A stretch of 64,000 bases of DNA from Molossus alvarezi (lineage: Eukaryota > Chordata > Mammalia > Chiroptera > Molossidae), in assembly GCA_037176705.1 (NCBI GenBank), contig CM073887.1:43462001-43526000 (forward strand). The letters are read 5' to 3'. A program made the translations under genes and the position numbers. The first letter of the stretch is position 1. Every line of letters starts with the position of its first letter. Below, in pieces: positions 32,766 through 44,384 of the stretch. A model generated the notes under the pieces. That model made no database searches, was not told the DNA's origin, and saw nothing but the letters and a program-made list of their open reading frames with translations.

Positions 32766-33020
32766 TGGCTGGTTTGGCTCAGCAGTTAGAGTGTCGGCCC
32801 GCGAACCAGAGAGTCCCGGGTTTGGTCCCCGCTCAGGGCACATACCTGGGTTGCAGTTTGTCCATGGCCCCGGTCGGGGTTGTGTGGGTGGCAACTACTC
32901 AATGTGTCTCTTTCACATTGATGTTTCTCTCTCTCTCTTCCTCCCTCTCTCCCTCCTGCTCTATCTGAAGATAAATGCAAAGATTTTCTCGGGTGAGGAT
33001 AAAAAAAATAATAATAAAAA
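32766..33020 (+). repeat. VES SINE with 10-bp target-site duplication
   Basis: The head is 'cagcagttagagtgtcgg' and the tail 'ctcgggtgaggataaaa'. taaaatgtcc occurs at 32756-32765 and 33021-33030. Confidence 0.95.
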
Positions 33021-33296
33021 TAAAATGTCCTTCCTCACTGGGCTGTGCGGTAACTCCGACAGCCTTTCTCACTGTTAAGTTAATGAAAGAAAGAAGTCAC
33101 TTGGATGATCGCAATTTTGCTGCCCGTGGTCCTGCTGGTCTCCAGTTTACAACCGGCCAGGCACTTCAAAACCAAGCCAAGGGACTGCCGTATTTGCTGT
33201 TCTGTTGCAGTCACAGAGCTCAGGTGCTGGAGCCTGCGGGGTGGAGAAGATACCACAGTGGGAAGGACTATGTCCTGACTGTGTGGCTTCATTTGT

Positions 33297-33667
33297 ATGA
33301 GCTGAACTGTGCTTCCCACAAAGCCCTGTGTTGGAGCCCTCATCCCCAAGACCTCCCCACACACCTGCATTTGGAGATGGAGCCTTTAAAGAGGTCATTA
33401 AGGCTAAATGAGGTCATATGGTGAGCCCTCACCCAACCTGACTTGTGTCCTTATAGGATTAGGACACAGACACTGGCAGAGGGACGACCATGTGAGGACA
33501 CGGGGGAAGACGGTCATCTGCAAGCCAAGGAGAGGCCTCGGAAGAGACCAGCCCTGCCGACACCTTGGTCTTGGACTTCCAGCTTCCATTACTCTGAGAA
33601 AGCAAATGTATGTTGCTTAAGCCCCCAGTCTGTGGTCCTCCGAATGGCAGCCTGAGCAGACTCACAC
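33297..33667 (+). repeat. MLT1-type MaLR LTR
   Basis: 'ggagcctttaaagaggtca', 'ggctaaatgaggtcatat', 'cttgtgtccttataggatt', 'accatgtgaggacacggg' and a terminal 'atggcagcctgagcagact' follow the MLT1 consensus in order. Confidence 0.8.
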
Positions 33668-33669
33668 TG

Positions 33670-34600
33670 TGGATACCGGCCCTTCTTGGGTGGGATGCGG
33701 GGATACACACAATTACAAGAAGGTTCCTTCCTTCCAAGGAAAGAGGAAGGACACTGTGACTTCTAGGGCAGGGAGGTGCTTCTCAAACCAACAATCCTTG
33801 GGGAAGAAACTGTTCGTTTGTTTTTGAAATTTTCAATCTGTTGCAAGTCAATGCGTAAAGCAACAGAGTACAATTAATGATTAGAAGACACGTTCACCCT
33901 GACGACCAGAGGTGGCTGAGGACTGAGCAGGGGGAGCAGCAGCAGAGGCCGATGCCAAAGGCCGTCGCGTGAGCTGCTGGAGGTTTCCCCAGCCAGAGCC
34001 CGGTGATCAAGGGGAAGCAGGGCGTCCACCAGACAGCTGAGGCCCACGGGCCCTGCCCCACGGCTGCGGGGGGGTGGAGGGCCAAGGCTGCAGGAGAGCC
34101 CAGCGCTCCCTGCTGCAGGAAACAGAGCCACTGCTGCATGGAAGACTACCTGTGGGTTAAGGGCACAGTTCATTTCTAAGGGCTGGCAGGCCTCACAGGA
34201 AGGATGGAGACGTATGTTTATTGCTTGGTAGTCTTCTCTTTGTGACTGGAACTCGCTCCCCCTGCCCCATGTCCTTGCAAAGAGGCAACGTATCAACTTG
34301 CATTTCCCCCAAGACACTCAGGACCCATTCAGCTTTCTCTTCCCTCCGCTGGGTGGACCTTTGGGTGATATGAAAGGAGGCAATTTTAGTATCAGAAAGG
34401 TTTATGACAAAACTCTCACCCTGAACTATGTAGCATGTGATGAGGTATTGCCATTCATTAAAACCGACTGGAGATAAAAAAAAGAAAGAAAACATCCCAA
34501 ACACAGGTCAACTGTTTTACACTTGGATATTGCTACAAGGTCAAATTGTCATAAAAGTTTCTGAATGCTTACTCTCAATATCTGGTCTTATCGCATTTTG
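33670..34600. other. Intergenic unique sequence
   Basis: About 900 bp. A 147-codon minus frame at 34317-33874 has no recognisable product and I do not call it a gene. Confidence 0.4.
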
Positions 34601-34634
34601 TCCATGACCTCATTTCTAGCTGCACACTTTTTAA

Positions 34635-34893
34635 AAAATCCTCACCTGAGAACATTTTTCTCTTTATCATCCTATAGAGTGAGAGGGAGGGAGAAGGAGA
34701 GGGAGAGAGAGAGAGAGAGAAAGAGAAAGAAACATGCATGTGAGAAAGACACATCGACTGGTTGCCTCCCGCACCACCCAACCAGGGCCGGGGATGAACC
34801 ACAACCAAGGTATGTGCCCTTGACTGGAATTGAACCTGCGACTCATCGGTCCACGGGCTGATGCTCTAATCACTGAGCCAAACCAGCCAGGGC
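34635..34893 (-). repeat. VES SINE
   Basis: Reversed element with 'aatcctcacctgagaaca' on the left and 'agccaaaccagccaggg' on the right. An imperfect duplication starting ctagct.cac.ctttt flanks it (34616 and 34894). Confidence 0.9.
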
Positions 34894-34917
34894 CTAGCTT
34901 CACTCTTTAAAAAAAAA

Positions 34918-35133
34918 AATTTTTTTTCCCTTTATTGATTTTTATAGAAAGAAAAAGTAAGAGGGAGAGAGAAATAGAAACATCAATGAGAGAGAACATT
35001 GATTGGTTGCCTCCTCCATGCCACCCACTGGGGATCAGGCCCACAACCTGGGCATGTGTCCTGACCGGGAATCGAACCAGCGACCTCTTGATGCATGGGT
35101 CAATGCTTAACCACTGAGGCACACTGGCTGGAC
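34918..35133 (-). repeat. Second bat SINE subfamily, reversed
   Basis: It has a different tail ('ccctttattgatttttat') and body ('caatgagagagaacattg', 'cgggaatcgaaccagcga') from the VES copies, but the same tRNA-like B box. It lies directly beside the previous SINE. The same subfamily recurs at 60989-61192. Confidence 0.85.
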
Positions 35134-35529
35134 ACTCTCTTTGATGTCTTGGTTTGGCTAGTGAAATAAATGTTCTCTCCACTTGGAGGTCACTTGGTTC
35201 ACTCATTTCATTTTACAGATGTGGGCATCAAACATATCTATTTTCCCTTTACTTACAATGATTTGCATGTTGAACATCTGGAAATAAAAAAAGATTTGAT
35301 TGTCCTGTGTGCTTATTCATAGGTTCAGATGAAGTGGCATGTATTAAATACCAATGAATGGTGTACACTTTGCAGGTGCACAATAAATGAGAACCAACAC
35401 ATACCATCTGAAGTTTCTCTGTGCTGCCCCTACTCTGCACTTTGCATGAATGATCTGGATTTCAGCCCATGACAATTGTGTTTGACAATGTTTGTTCCAA
35501 CTAATTAAACTTACTTGGGCAAGCCCAGG

Positions 35530-35890
35530 GTGATGGTCAATTTTATGTGTCACTTTGACTGGGCTAAGGATGCCTAGTTAGCTGGTGATACATGATTTCT
35601 GAGTGTGTCTGTGAAGATTTTTCTGAAACAGACTAGCATTCAAATTGGTAGACTGAGGCACGCTCTCCCTCCCAGGAGTACATCCACACCTTTCCCTTTC
35701 CCCTTTTCCTGCCTCACAGGTGTGCATCCCCTAAACTCTAAGGGGTCCCACGAGACTTGCAACCAGGGGAGCAATGGGCAGCAGCAGCTCATCTGGGCTA
35801 ACCCCCTGAACCTATCCCGGAGGCTCAGTTTTTACCTCTTGATGACAATGCAGTCTCAGTCCCCATTGTGTCCATGGGTGGCTGTTTAAC
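35530..35890 (+). repeat. MLT1-type MaLR LTR fragment
   Basis: 'atggtcaattttatgtgtc', 'tttgactgggctaaggat' and 'caaattggtagactgag' match the 5' half of an MLT1 LTR. The 3' part is diverged. Confidence 0.7.
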
Positions 35891-36629
35891 CCTATTTGTC
35901 CCCAAGGTGAAAAGCACCGGCTTCAGGTCACACAGTTCATGTCTGCCCCCTGGCAACCCTGCACACAAACATGGGTATTCTAAGAGGTTTTCTGTCCTCA
36001 GAGAGGGTGGACTCGATCATTCCAGGCATCAATAGTTCCCCCAAAGTGTTACCTACACAGAGCCCAATGATCAGTTTAGTCTAAAATCAGGAAGGAGGGT
36101 CCTTGAGGAGGAAGCGGGTTCTTCAGCATTGGTAGAGAAAACAGCTGATGGACGGGCTTCCTGGTCAGCTGGTCTTTTTAGATCTCCCATACCTAATTCC
36201 TGTCTCGGGATGCCATTGTAGTTTATTTTCTGCTTTATTCAGGGAGATGGCAGCCAGCCAGTCACCTTTTCCTCTCTGTCCCCCACTCAGGTCTTGTGTT
36301 TCTGTGGGACACTCCTCGTGGACCAGCCACCCCTGCCAGCCTAGGCTCCTTGTGGTGCACCCAGGTGGCTGGAATTGGGTGAGAGCCCCTGGGGCTCGGA
36401 AGGCTCCCCACAAGCCCCTGAGACTGTGTTTAACAGTCCTGAAGAGTGTACCCTTGGGCAGACAGCCAGGAACAGTCTGTGTAACCCACTAAGCTAATGA
36501 TTCTCTCTGCAGATGGTGTCCCCCACTAATCCTCTTTGGGTTTCTAATAATCCAGCCTTGTTCTGGGATTGCTGCGGCGTGGCTGGCCTCGGTGCCGATG
36601 GGCTGTCTGCTTGGGCTGAGGAGGCAGGG

Positions 36630-36671
36630 CGGGCTGGGCTCCTGGGCTCCTGGGCTCCTGGGCTCCTGGGC
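36630..36671 (+). repeat. Tandem repeat of a 10-bp unit (ctcctgggct)
   Basis: About four consecutive copies of gggctcctgg within a CpG-containing GC-rich segment. Confidence 0.85.
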
Positions 36672-38084
36672 CGAGGACCATCCAGAGAAGAACCAGCAGC
36701 TCCGCGGCTCCTGGAAGTGGAATCAGCTGCAGGGCGAGAGGCAACACTCGGAGTGGCCGGACGTCCCCCCGAGGCTCGGGGCTCCGGGGGCTGGGCATGA
36801 CCTTGTTCTCCCCGGGAGACGGTGAGTCTGCGTCCTGTGGGTCACCCACCTGAAGGCAGAGTATCTTGGCGCTGGGAAGTCACAGCCAGTGAGGAGGTGT
36901 TTCGGGCTGAGGCTTTGGGAGGGCCATCTTCAGCAAGGTGCTCATGGTGATGCAAGATCGGGGCTCTTGCTCAGCCTGCCGGGCTGTTTGGTTTTAGGTC
37001 ATGTTGGAACACGGTGCCTGAGATTCAGGCTGCTGCTCGTTGCTTTATGGGGTGGTAGCAGTATAGCCTGGCTGGTTCTCCCACCTGGACCTGGAGGGTG
37101 AACAATGCAGTCACTGGAGCCAGAGAGGGAGGAATCCCTCCCAGAGACCCTTCTCCGGCTCTCAGTGTGGCAATGGTGGCTGTGGGTGCTCACCTCCTGC
37201 AGGGTGAGACCAGCCCTGTGAGGGGCGGGGTGGTGGGGACATTTGTTCTGAGAGGATCAGACTTCAAGAGAGAGCTGTCAAGAGTGAGGTGACTATAGAG
37301 CATGGAATGGGGTTGGGGGTCCCTAAGAATGACCTCATTGAATTTTCTCTACTGGCCTGACGATTGGCATCACTGGGCTCGTTTCTCCAAAGGAAGAAAG
37401 TGAGGCAGCCAGAGATAAAGTTATGGAAGGTCCACAAAAATCAAATGGGTCTGCCTCAAACCGTCCTCCTTGCTGCTCTGTTTATGGTCATTTCTGAGCC
37501 AGCAAGCACCACCCCCTGTTCAGGGTTGACTGACTAGGAGGCCAAGGCTGGGGGTAGGTGACCCGTAGAGGGCACACAGCCAGGGAGGGCAGGCCCTCAG
37601 CCACACCCGGTGTGATCGCCACTAACTGTCCCTGCGCCTCAAGCAGTTCTGTGCCTTCCGTATCCCCCTGTGGGCTCACCTCATGCTGAGGCCCCTCCAT
37701 GGAGCAGGACGTCCACGCCGCAGTGATGGGGAAGGGGGCAAAGCTACTGCCTCCCGGAGGTGTAACCATGCAGGTGGCCCTGGGATGGCCTTTGGTCCCC
37801 TCCCACAGCCCAGAGTGCACCTCAGACAGTGAGGATGTCCCCTGCTTGGGGTAACCTCTAGAGAAGTAAAACCCGCATCCTTCTCTGTGTACTCTCTCAG
37901 ATATATAAACACCACCCAGAAATCCTCTTACCAGTTGTGGTGACCTCAGGCGGGCCTTCTAATCTAACCTTGGGAGAGAGAAGAGCTGGTTGCCATTCTC
38001 AGCACCTTGGTGCTGACATGTATATTTGCGTATGTGCGTGTGAGTGTGCACACCTGCAAGTGCATGTATGTGCGTGGGTGCTTA

Positions 38085-38110
38085 TGTGTGTGTGTGTGTG
38101 TGTGTGTGTG
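38085..38110 (+). repeat. (GT)n microsatellite
   Basis: About 13 GT units preceded by a GTG/GCA-rich imperfect stretch from 38020. Confidence 0.9.
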
Positions 38111-38954
38111 CCGGTTGGGGAGGCCTGGTGTTGCACAGAGAACACTGGACACAAAGTGTAGCCTTGCTCTGGTTCCGCTCTCTGGTCTTGGTTCCCCAGG
38201 GAGGCTACACGCAGGTGGGACTATACTGACCATAGTTTCTTCCAGGGCGACAGCCTATGCAGCTTTCTCTGTTCCAAGTTAAATAACCCCAGTCCCTATA
38301 ACCTTTCCCTGTAAAGCACATTTTCCAATCCCTTAATCACCTTGGTTTTTTTTCTCTGAACTCCCTCCAAGGTACCTATGTCATTGGATAAGTATGCCGC
38401 GTAAATTAGTCAGTAAATCAATCTGTCAACAATATCTCTTGAGCAACCACCCTGTGGCTTGCAGGAGGTGCCGGGCTGATACAACCCACCACACAGGAAC
38501 AAAAAGAGTTTTCACTCTGGCTCAGACCAAGGGTTCATTTGTCCAGCAGTGGCCCGAGCCACTGGGGTCATGCTGGGAGAACATGGTTCCTTTGAATGCC
38601 ATCCCCCCAAATCAGGGCCTTTCCCCAACAGCAGTGTCTGAGTTGTCTTAAGTAAACATCTAAGGACACCTGCTCTGTTCGAAGCCCTACGCTAGGCTCT
38701 TCATGGGTTACAACCATGAGTGTGATGAGGACCTAGCCCTCAGGGGGAGAAGCAGGTGCATGAGGTGGAGAGTGAGGGTACAGAGCAAAGAGGTTCCTAA
38801 GTGGGGAACTAGCCAATCTCAATGCTGCAGAGGAGCTATTGGTGTTAGATGTGGGCTGCTTTGACAGGTTTCTCTCAGGTGCAGCTTGATCAAGAATAAA
38901 GCGAAGTAGCCAAAAGAATTCAGAAATTGGAGAAAGCGATTTCTTTGTTTGAAT

Positions 38955-39125
38955 AGTGGTTTCACCACTCATTAGCTGGGTAGACCTTGGGCGAGTTATT
39001 CAAGCTTTCTGAGCCCCAGGTTCCTTACCAATAACATGGTAGGGTTACACCTACGCAGAAGGACTGCTTGAGCTTTGATGACATCCCATTTGGAAAGTAT
39101 CTGGTGCATAGTAGGCTATCCATAT
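38955..39125 (+). repeat. MIR element
   Basis: 'ttagctgggtagaccttggg', 'cgagttattcaagctttct' and 'ggtgcatagtaggctatcc' match the MIR core and tail. Confidence 0.8.
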
Positions 39126-39129
39126 GTGT

Positions 39130-39535
39130 AATCTCTCTTCTTAACCAAAATCACACATCAGTTTCAGAAGAGTCTTCTGCTCTTCTGGGTGGATAAGTGA
39201 TGTTGGCTGTCCACTAACTCAGGTTCTAATTTCTGTTAGGCGACTGTGTGTTGTACCCAATAGTATCATCTCTGCTTATTGGTCCCAAAATAATTTTCTT
39301 CAAGGTTTAAGGACAATCTTTTATTTGTAGTATAGCATGTGCTTCACTATTTTAGTCTTCGTCCAACAACTATAATGTTGTCTCTTGGCTTTTATCTTTG
39401 TGGTCAGTGGTCCATATTTTTTCCTGTTTGTTTAGCCTCTGATTTCTGTACTAGAAAGAGCACTTGGCCCTGGACTGGGACATCTGGCTAACCTGACAGG
39501 ATAACTATGGACGAGCCACTGAGGCACCAGCTTGG
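39130..39535. other. Intergenic unique sequence
   Basis: About 400 bp with nothing recognised. Confidence 0.4.
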
Positions 39536-39536
39536 T

Positions 39537-39728
39537 GCAAAGCAAACTTCTCAAACATGAGCGTGTCAGAATCATCTAAAAGTCTTCGTGAAGTACAGAC
39601 TACTGGGATCAGCCCCAGAGTTTCTGATTCAGTGAGTCTGGGTGGAGCCTGCCAATTTGCATTTCTAAGAAGCTCCCAGGTGATGCTGAGGCTGTGGGTC
39701 CAGGGCCTGCACCGTGAGAACGACTGAA
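39537..39728 (+). repeat. MER5A (hAT-Charlie) non-autonomous DNA transposon
   Basis: 'gtcagaatcatctaaaag', 'cagagtttctgattcagtga', 'ccaatttgcatttctaaga' and 'cccaggtgatgctgaggct' match MER5A in order. Confidence 0.9.
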
Positions 39729-39739
39729 AAAGGAAGAAC

Positions 39740-40085
39740 AGCCCCGCAGCTTAGTGGAGCTGAGCCAAGTACATGGACCCTTTGGAGCCTGCTTCTTCAT
39801 TTACAAACTGCTACCTTACAGGTTAGAGTTAAAGGTAATAATTAAACAAATTATGATGTGGAAAGCACTTTATATACTATAAAGCACAATATAGCTATTA
39901 ATAGCTTAATATTCTCCATTAGTTTTAACTTACCTATAAAATGGAGATAATGATAGTAATTTCTATAAAAATTAAGTGAGATGACCTACTTAAAAGCGAT
40001 TTGTGAAATATAAAGAACTACAGATTCTTGTTCTTGTAACTTCCTTAAGCCCCAATTTCCTCATTCATAGCATGACAGGATGGCC
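39740..40085 (+). repeat. MIR-like fragments
   Basis: 'cctataaaatggagataat' with 'aattaagtgagatgacct', and 'cccaatttcctcattcat', are MIR-core fragments in plus orientation. Confidence 0.55.
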
Positions 40086-40219
40086 CACGGGTTCATCTCG
40101 GTGTCAATCTCGGTCACGTGGCAGGTCATGGTCCAGATGTGAATGAAAGTTAGTATTTAATACACTGTTGATACTACCCTGTGTCCTGCTGGCCCCTTGG
40201 TCAAAGCTGCTTGTTGGGC

Positions 40220-40600
40220 CACTGCTCTGTAAGATTGCTTCTTGGCTGTAAGAAACAGAATTCCCAGCTGGAAGTAGCTCTAAAATACGGGGTTTGTTGT
40301 TTCATGCAACAAGTCCAGAGGCAGGGTGGTTTCAGGAGTGCTTAATTCAATGGCTTGACCAAGTTAAACCTCTGGAATTCTCTTAGCTTTTTCCTCACGG
40401 TCACAAGGCAGCTGCAGCAGTGCTGAGCATCACATCCAAATAAGACAACAATCAAAAGTAAGAAGACGTGAATCCCTAACTTGTATTTCTTTTAATGGAT
40501 ACAAATACATTCTGAGAAGCCACATATTGGCCAGTGTTGTATCACATGCCCTTTGACAAGGGAAATGAAATTATACAGTTGACTTAGACTAGTCAATATT
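40220..40600. repeat. Ancient interspersed repeat, unclassified
   Basis: 'agtccagaggcagggtggt', 'cctcacggtcacaaggcag' and 'gagcatcacatccaaataa' follow a familiar old mammalian repeat pattern, but I could not name the family from memory. Similar text recurs near 47565-47830. Confidence 0.4.
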
Positions 40601-40689
40601 CTATCTCTATGGCTTTTAGAGGAAGAGGCCCAAGAAACACATGGTCAGCCATTCAGGCCTCTGTCAGCAAGTGAGAAAGTGGTGCAGGA

Positions 40690-40753
40690 ATGGTGGTGGT
40701 GGTGGTGGTGGTAGTGGAGGTGGTGGTGGTGGTGGTGGTGGTGGTGGTGGTGA
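40690..40753 (+). repeat. (GGT)n microsatellite
   Basis: About 20 GGT units with one AGTGGA interruption. It is prone to two-quartet G-quadruplex formation and lies about 120 bp from the minisatellite. Confidence 0.95.
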
Positions 40754-40871
40754 GCCAGCAGTATCTGCTGTGCTTCAGTGTCTGTTTCCAGTAGGAATCA
40801 CATCCATAAGGGCTTTCCTTACACATCGATTGCACAACACTGTGACATCTTGCGTAAGGAAAGATCTCACA

Positions 40872-42926
40872 GTGTGTGCAGTCGGTGTGTGTGGAAAGAC
40901 CTCGCAGTGTGTGCAGTAGGTGTGTGCAGAAAGACCTCGCAGTGTGTGCAGTCGGTGTGTGAGGAAAGACCTCGCAGTGTGTGGAGTAGGTGTGTACGGA
41001 AAGACCTCGCAGTGTGTGCAGTCGGTGTGTGAGGAAAGACCTCGCAGTGTGTGGAGTAGGTGTGTGAGGAAAGACCTCGCAGTGTGTGCAGTCGGTGTGT
41101 GAGGAAAGACCTCGCAGTGTGTGGAGTAGGTGTGTACGGAAAGACCTCGCAGTGTGTGCAGTCGGTGTGTGAGGAAAGACCTCGCAGTGTGTGGAGTAGG
41201 TGTGTACGGAAAGACCTCGCAGTGTGTGCAGTCGGTGTGTGAGGAAAGACCTCGCAGTGTGTGCAGTCGGTGTGTGAGGAAAGACCTCGCAGTGTGTGCA
41301 GTCGGTGTGTGAGGAAAGACCTCGCAGTGTGTGGAGTAGGTGTGTGAGGAAAGACCTCGCAGTGTGTGCAGTCGGTGTGTGAGGAAAGACCTCGCAGTGT
41401 GTGGAGTAGGTGTGTGAGGAAAGACCTCGCAGTGTGTGCAGTCGGTGTGTGAGGAAAGACCTCGCAGTGTGTGGAGTAGGTGTGTACGGAAAGACCTCGC
41501 AGTGTGTGCAGTCGGTGTGTGAGGAAAGACCTCGCAGTGTGTGGAGTAGGTGTGTACGGAAAGACCTCGCAGTGTGTGCAGTCGGTGTGTGAGGAAAGAC
41601 CTCGCAGTGTGTGGAGTAGGTGTGTGAGGAAAGACCTCGCAGTGTGTGCAGTCGGTGTGTGAGGAAAGACCTCGCAGTGTGTGGAGTAGGTGTGTACGGA
41701 AAGACCTCGCAGTGTGTGCAGTCGGTGTGTGAGGAAAGACCTCGCAGTGTGTGGAGTAGGTGTGTACGGAAAGACCTCGCAGTGTGTGCAGTCGGTGTGT
41801 GAGGAAAGACCTCGCAGTGTGTGCAGTCGGTGTGTGAGGAAAGACCTCGCAGTGTGTGCAGTCGGTGTGTGAGGAAAGACCTCGCAGTGTGTGGAGTAGG
41901 TGTGTACGGAAAGACCTCGCAGTGTGTGCAGTCGGTGTGTGAGGAAAGACCTCGCAGTGTGTGCAGTCGGTGTGTGAGGAAAGACCTCGCAGTGTGTGGA
42001 GTAGGTGTGTGAGGAAAGACCTCGCAGTGTGTGCAGTCGGTGTGTGAGGAAAGACCTCGCAGTGTGTGGAGTAGGTGTGTACGGAAAGACCTCGCAGTGT
42101 GTGCAGTCGGTGTGTGAGGAAAGACCTCGCAGTGTGTGCAGTCGGTGTGTGAGGAAAGACCTCGCAGTGTGTGGAGTAGGTGTGTGAGGAAAGACCTCGC
42201 AGTGTGTGCAGTCGGTGTGTGAGGAAAGACCTCGCAGTGTGTGGAGTAGGTGTGTACGGAAAGACCTCGCAGTGTGTGCAGTCGGTGTGTGAGGAAAGAC
42301 CTCGCAGTGTGTGGAGTAGGTGTGTACGGAAAGACCTCGCAGTGTGTGCAGTCGGTGTGTGAGGAAAGACCTCGCAGTGTGTGCAGTCGGTGTGTGAGGA
42401 AAGACCTCGCAGTGTGTGCAGTCGGTGTGTGAGGAAAGACCTCGCAGTGTGTGGAGTAGGTGTGTGAGGAAAGACCTCGCAGTGTGTGCAGTCGGTGTGT
42501 GAGGAAAGACCTCGCAGTGTGTGCAGTCGGTGTGTGAGGAAAGACCTCGCAGTGTGTGCAGTCGGTGTGTGAGGAAAGACCTCGCAGTGTGTGGAGTAGG
42601 TTTGTGCGGAAAGACCTCGCAGTGTGTGGAGTAGGTGTGTACGGAAAGACCTCGCAGTGTGTGCAGTCGGTGTGTGAGGAAAGACCTCGCAGTGTGTGCA
42701 GTCGGTGTGTGAGGAAAGACCTCGCAGTGTGTGCAGTCGGTGTGTGAGGAAAGACCTCGCAGTGTGTGGAGTAGGTGTGTGAGGAAAGACCTCGCAGTGT
42801 GTGCAGTCGGTGTGTGAGGAAAGACCTCGAGTGTGTGCAGTCGGTGTGTGAGGAAAGACCTCGCAGTGTGTGCAGTCGGTGTGTGAGGAAAGACCTCGCA
42901 GTGTGTGCAGTCGGTGTGTGAGGAAG
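40872..42926. repeat. 35-bp minisatellite, about 58 units, with alternating variants
   Basis: Each unit shares the core aggaaagacctcgca or a close variant. The variable half is either gcagtcgg (type A) or ggagtagg (types B and C, followed by tgtgtacgg or tgtgtgagg). Most of the array is A-B or A-C pairs, a 70-bp higher-order period, with occasional extra A units. One unit near 42830 has lost a base, and the array ends in a partial copy. A units carry two CpGs each. The minus strand of the unit has no stop triplet in any frame, which explains a 706-codon open frame across the array. Confidence 0.97.
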
Positions 42927-43749
42927 GTGTCACAGTGGAGGGAAGAGACAGAAGCAGGGACAGCAAAAGGAGAAGCCAGGCCACCATGTCATCTCAGTGG
43001 AGGCTCAGCCAGTTTCACAGGGAGCTCTGAAACGGGACAGCTCTTGACGGCTGTTCCAACTTGGGGCGAGGTGACAGGCCGTGATAGCCGCTCCTGGATC
43101 TGCCATGGGGTGTGCGCTGCCGTGCAAGGAGGTGGCCTTGGGCAAGGCTGTCTTCCTAGGGGGAAGGGGTGAGAGCTGAGGGCTGTCGTGTGAGAAAAAC
43201 GCATGCAAAGTGCTTCAGAACACAGACGTGAGAGGCCTCCGCACCCGTCCTCCGACCTTCACTGCGATCTCAGCAGCCCTCTCGGCGGAAAGCAGCAGCT
43301 TCTTGCTCTGTACGGAAGGACAGAACAGTTCAGCCACTTGCTGGCCACATAGCTACTAGCAACTGAGCTGGTTGAGAGCTCCATCCTTCCTGTCCGATCC
43401 AGGGCTCTGTCCACACCCGCCACCCTTACATGTGGGCAACAGAGGCGCTGCCTTGGGCCCTGGAAATTATAGGGGCTGGCTCTGGCCCCCCTCCATCCAC
43501 ACCCTTTCCTAGGGGCATCAGAAGCCCAGAGGGGAAGGAGGAGTCCATATCTTTTCCTTTCTTATCCACACGCTGAGGACCCAGAATTTCCTGGGTTCTA
43601 AGATTCTAAGACCTGCGTCAATTCTTCTCTGGGTCCATCTTCCCTGTAAGGTATACAAAATCCTTTAATGGCTCAGAAAGGAAAGACAAGGTCTTAAAAT
43701 AACACACCAGAAACCAGCATTCAGAAACCAGCACCAGCGTCCACACTTC
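42927..43749. other. Unique sequence beside the minisatellite
   Basis: Holds the unique start of the long minus-strand open frame (ATG at 42987) and a 17-codon candidate minus exon (43307-43257). Otherwise nothing is recognised. Confidence 0.4.
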
Positions 43750-43850
43750 TGGGTTAGAACCCAGCTTCACGCCTCAGCTGCTGCTTGCCTCCAGGCAACT
43801 CACATCTCGGAGCCTCCCTTTCCTCCACGAAAATGGAGATGCTGATGGTG
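43750..43850 (+). repeat. MIR fragment
   Basis: 'ggttagaacccagcttcac', 'cctccaggcaactcacat' and 'ctccacgaaaatggagat' follow the MIR core. Confidence 0.6.
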
Positions 43851-44384
43851 GGGTCTGCGGGGGTGCGTGGGGATCAAGCTGGCAGGGAAGGTGCTTCGTA
43901 GACAATGCTGATGTTCTGAGATCCTCATCACCTAAGGCTCTCAGCAACATGGTTGGGTCTGATGCCTGCCATGCTGTTTCCATGGCACCTTCTGCCTTTC
44001 CTGACACATCTTGGGCCTCACCTGTCTTACAGATCAGTCGCGAAGCTCTGAGGTGCAGGGATGGCTTCGGCCATGTTCTCAGCACCCAGCCTGGGCTCCG
44101 TCTGTCTGCTGGGTGAAGGAATGAAGATGGGGCGGGGCAGCCTGCGGGTGTTAAAGGAATCAGGGCTTCCTGAGTAAGACAGAGGGCAGGCAGGGGGGAG
44201 GAGACAGCCAACGGGTGCCTCCCACATCCACAGTGGGAGTTCACGGGTGGCCATCTGAGTTCACGGGTGGCCACTGTACAAATGTGTCCTCCGCCCAGCC
44301 TGGTTGTGCCATGGGGACTGTACTTCCTTGTACTACGAGAAACATCCTTCAGCCTATGTCTCCGAGCGTCCCCACAGCCCATCA

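Larger units (their letters stand above)
35891..38420. other. Intergenic, GC-rich block and unique sequence
   Basis: Unique sequence with a CpG-containing GC-rich segment at about 36560-36840, a 10-bp tandem at 36630-36671, and a (GT)n at 38085-38110. A candidate minus-strand exon (37841-37680) is discussed in the findings. No established gene is seen. Confidence 0.4.

Noticed and set aside
33874..34317. 147-codon minus-strand ORF
   Set aside because: No recognisable domain, and its composition reflects local GC-rich sequence; no splice or homology support.
40920..42747. Many 60-codon plus-strand ORFs ending GVGV or AVGV
   Set aside because: They are repeated translations of the same 35-bp minisatellite unit, interrupted by its own TGA/TAG.
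40872..42926. Direct repeats resembling a CRISPR array
   Set aside because: Units are contiguous with no unique spacers, in a mammalian genome; it is a minisatellite.
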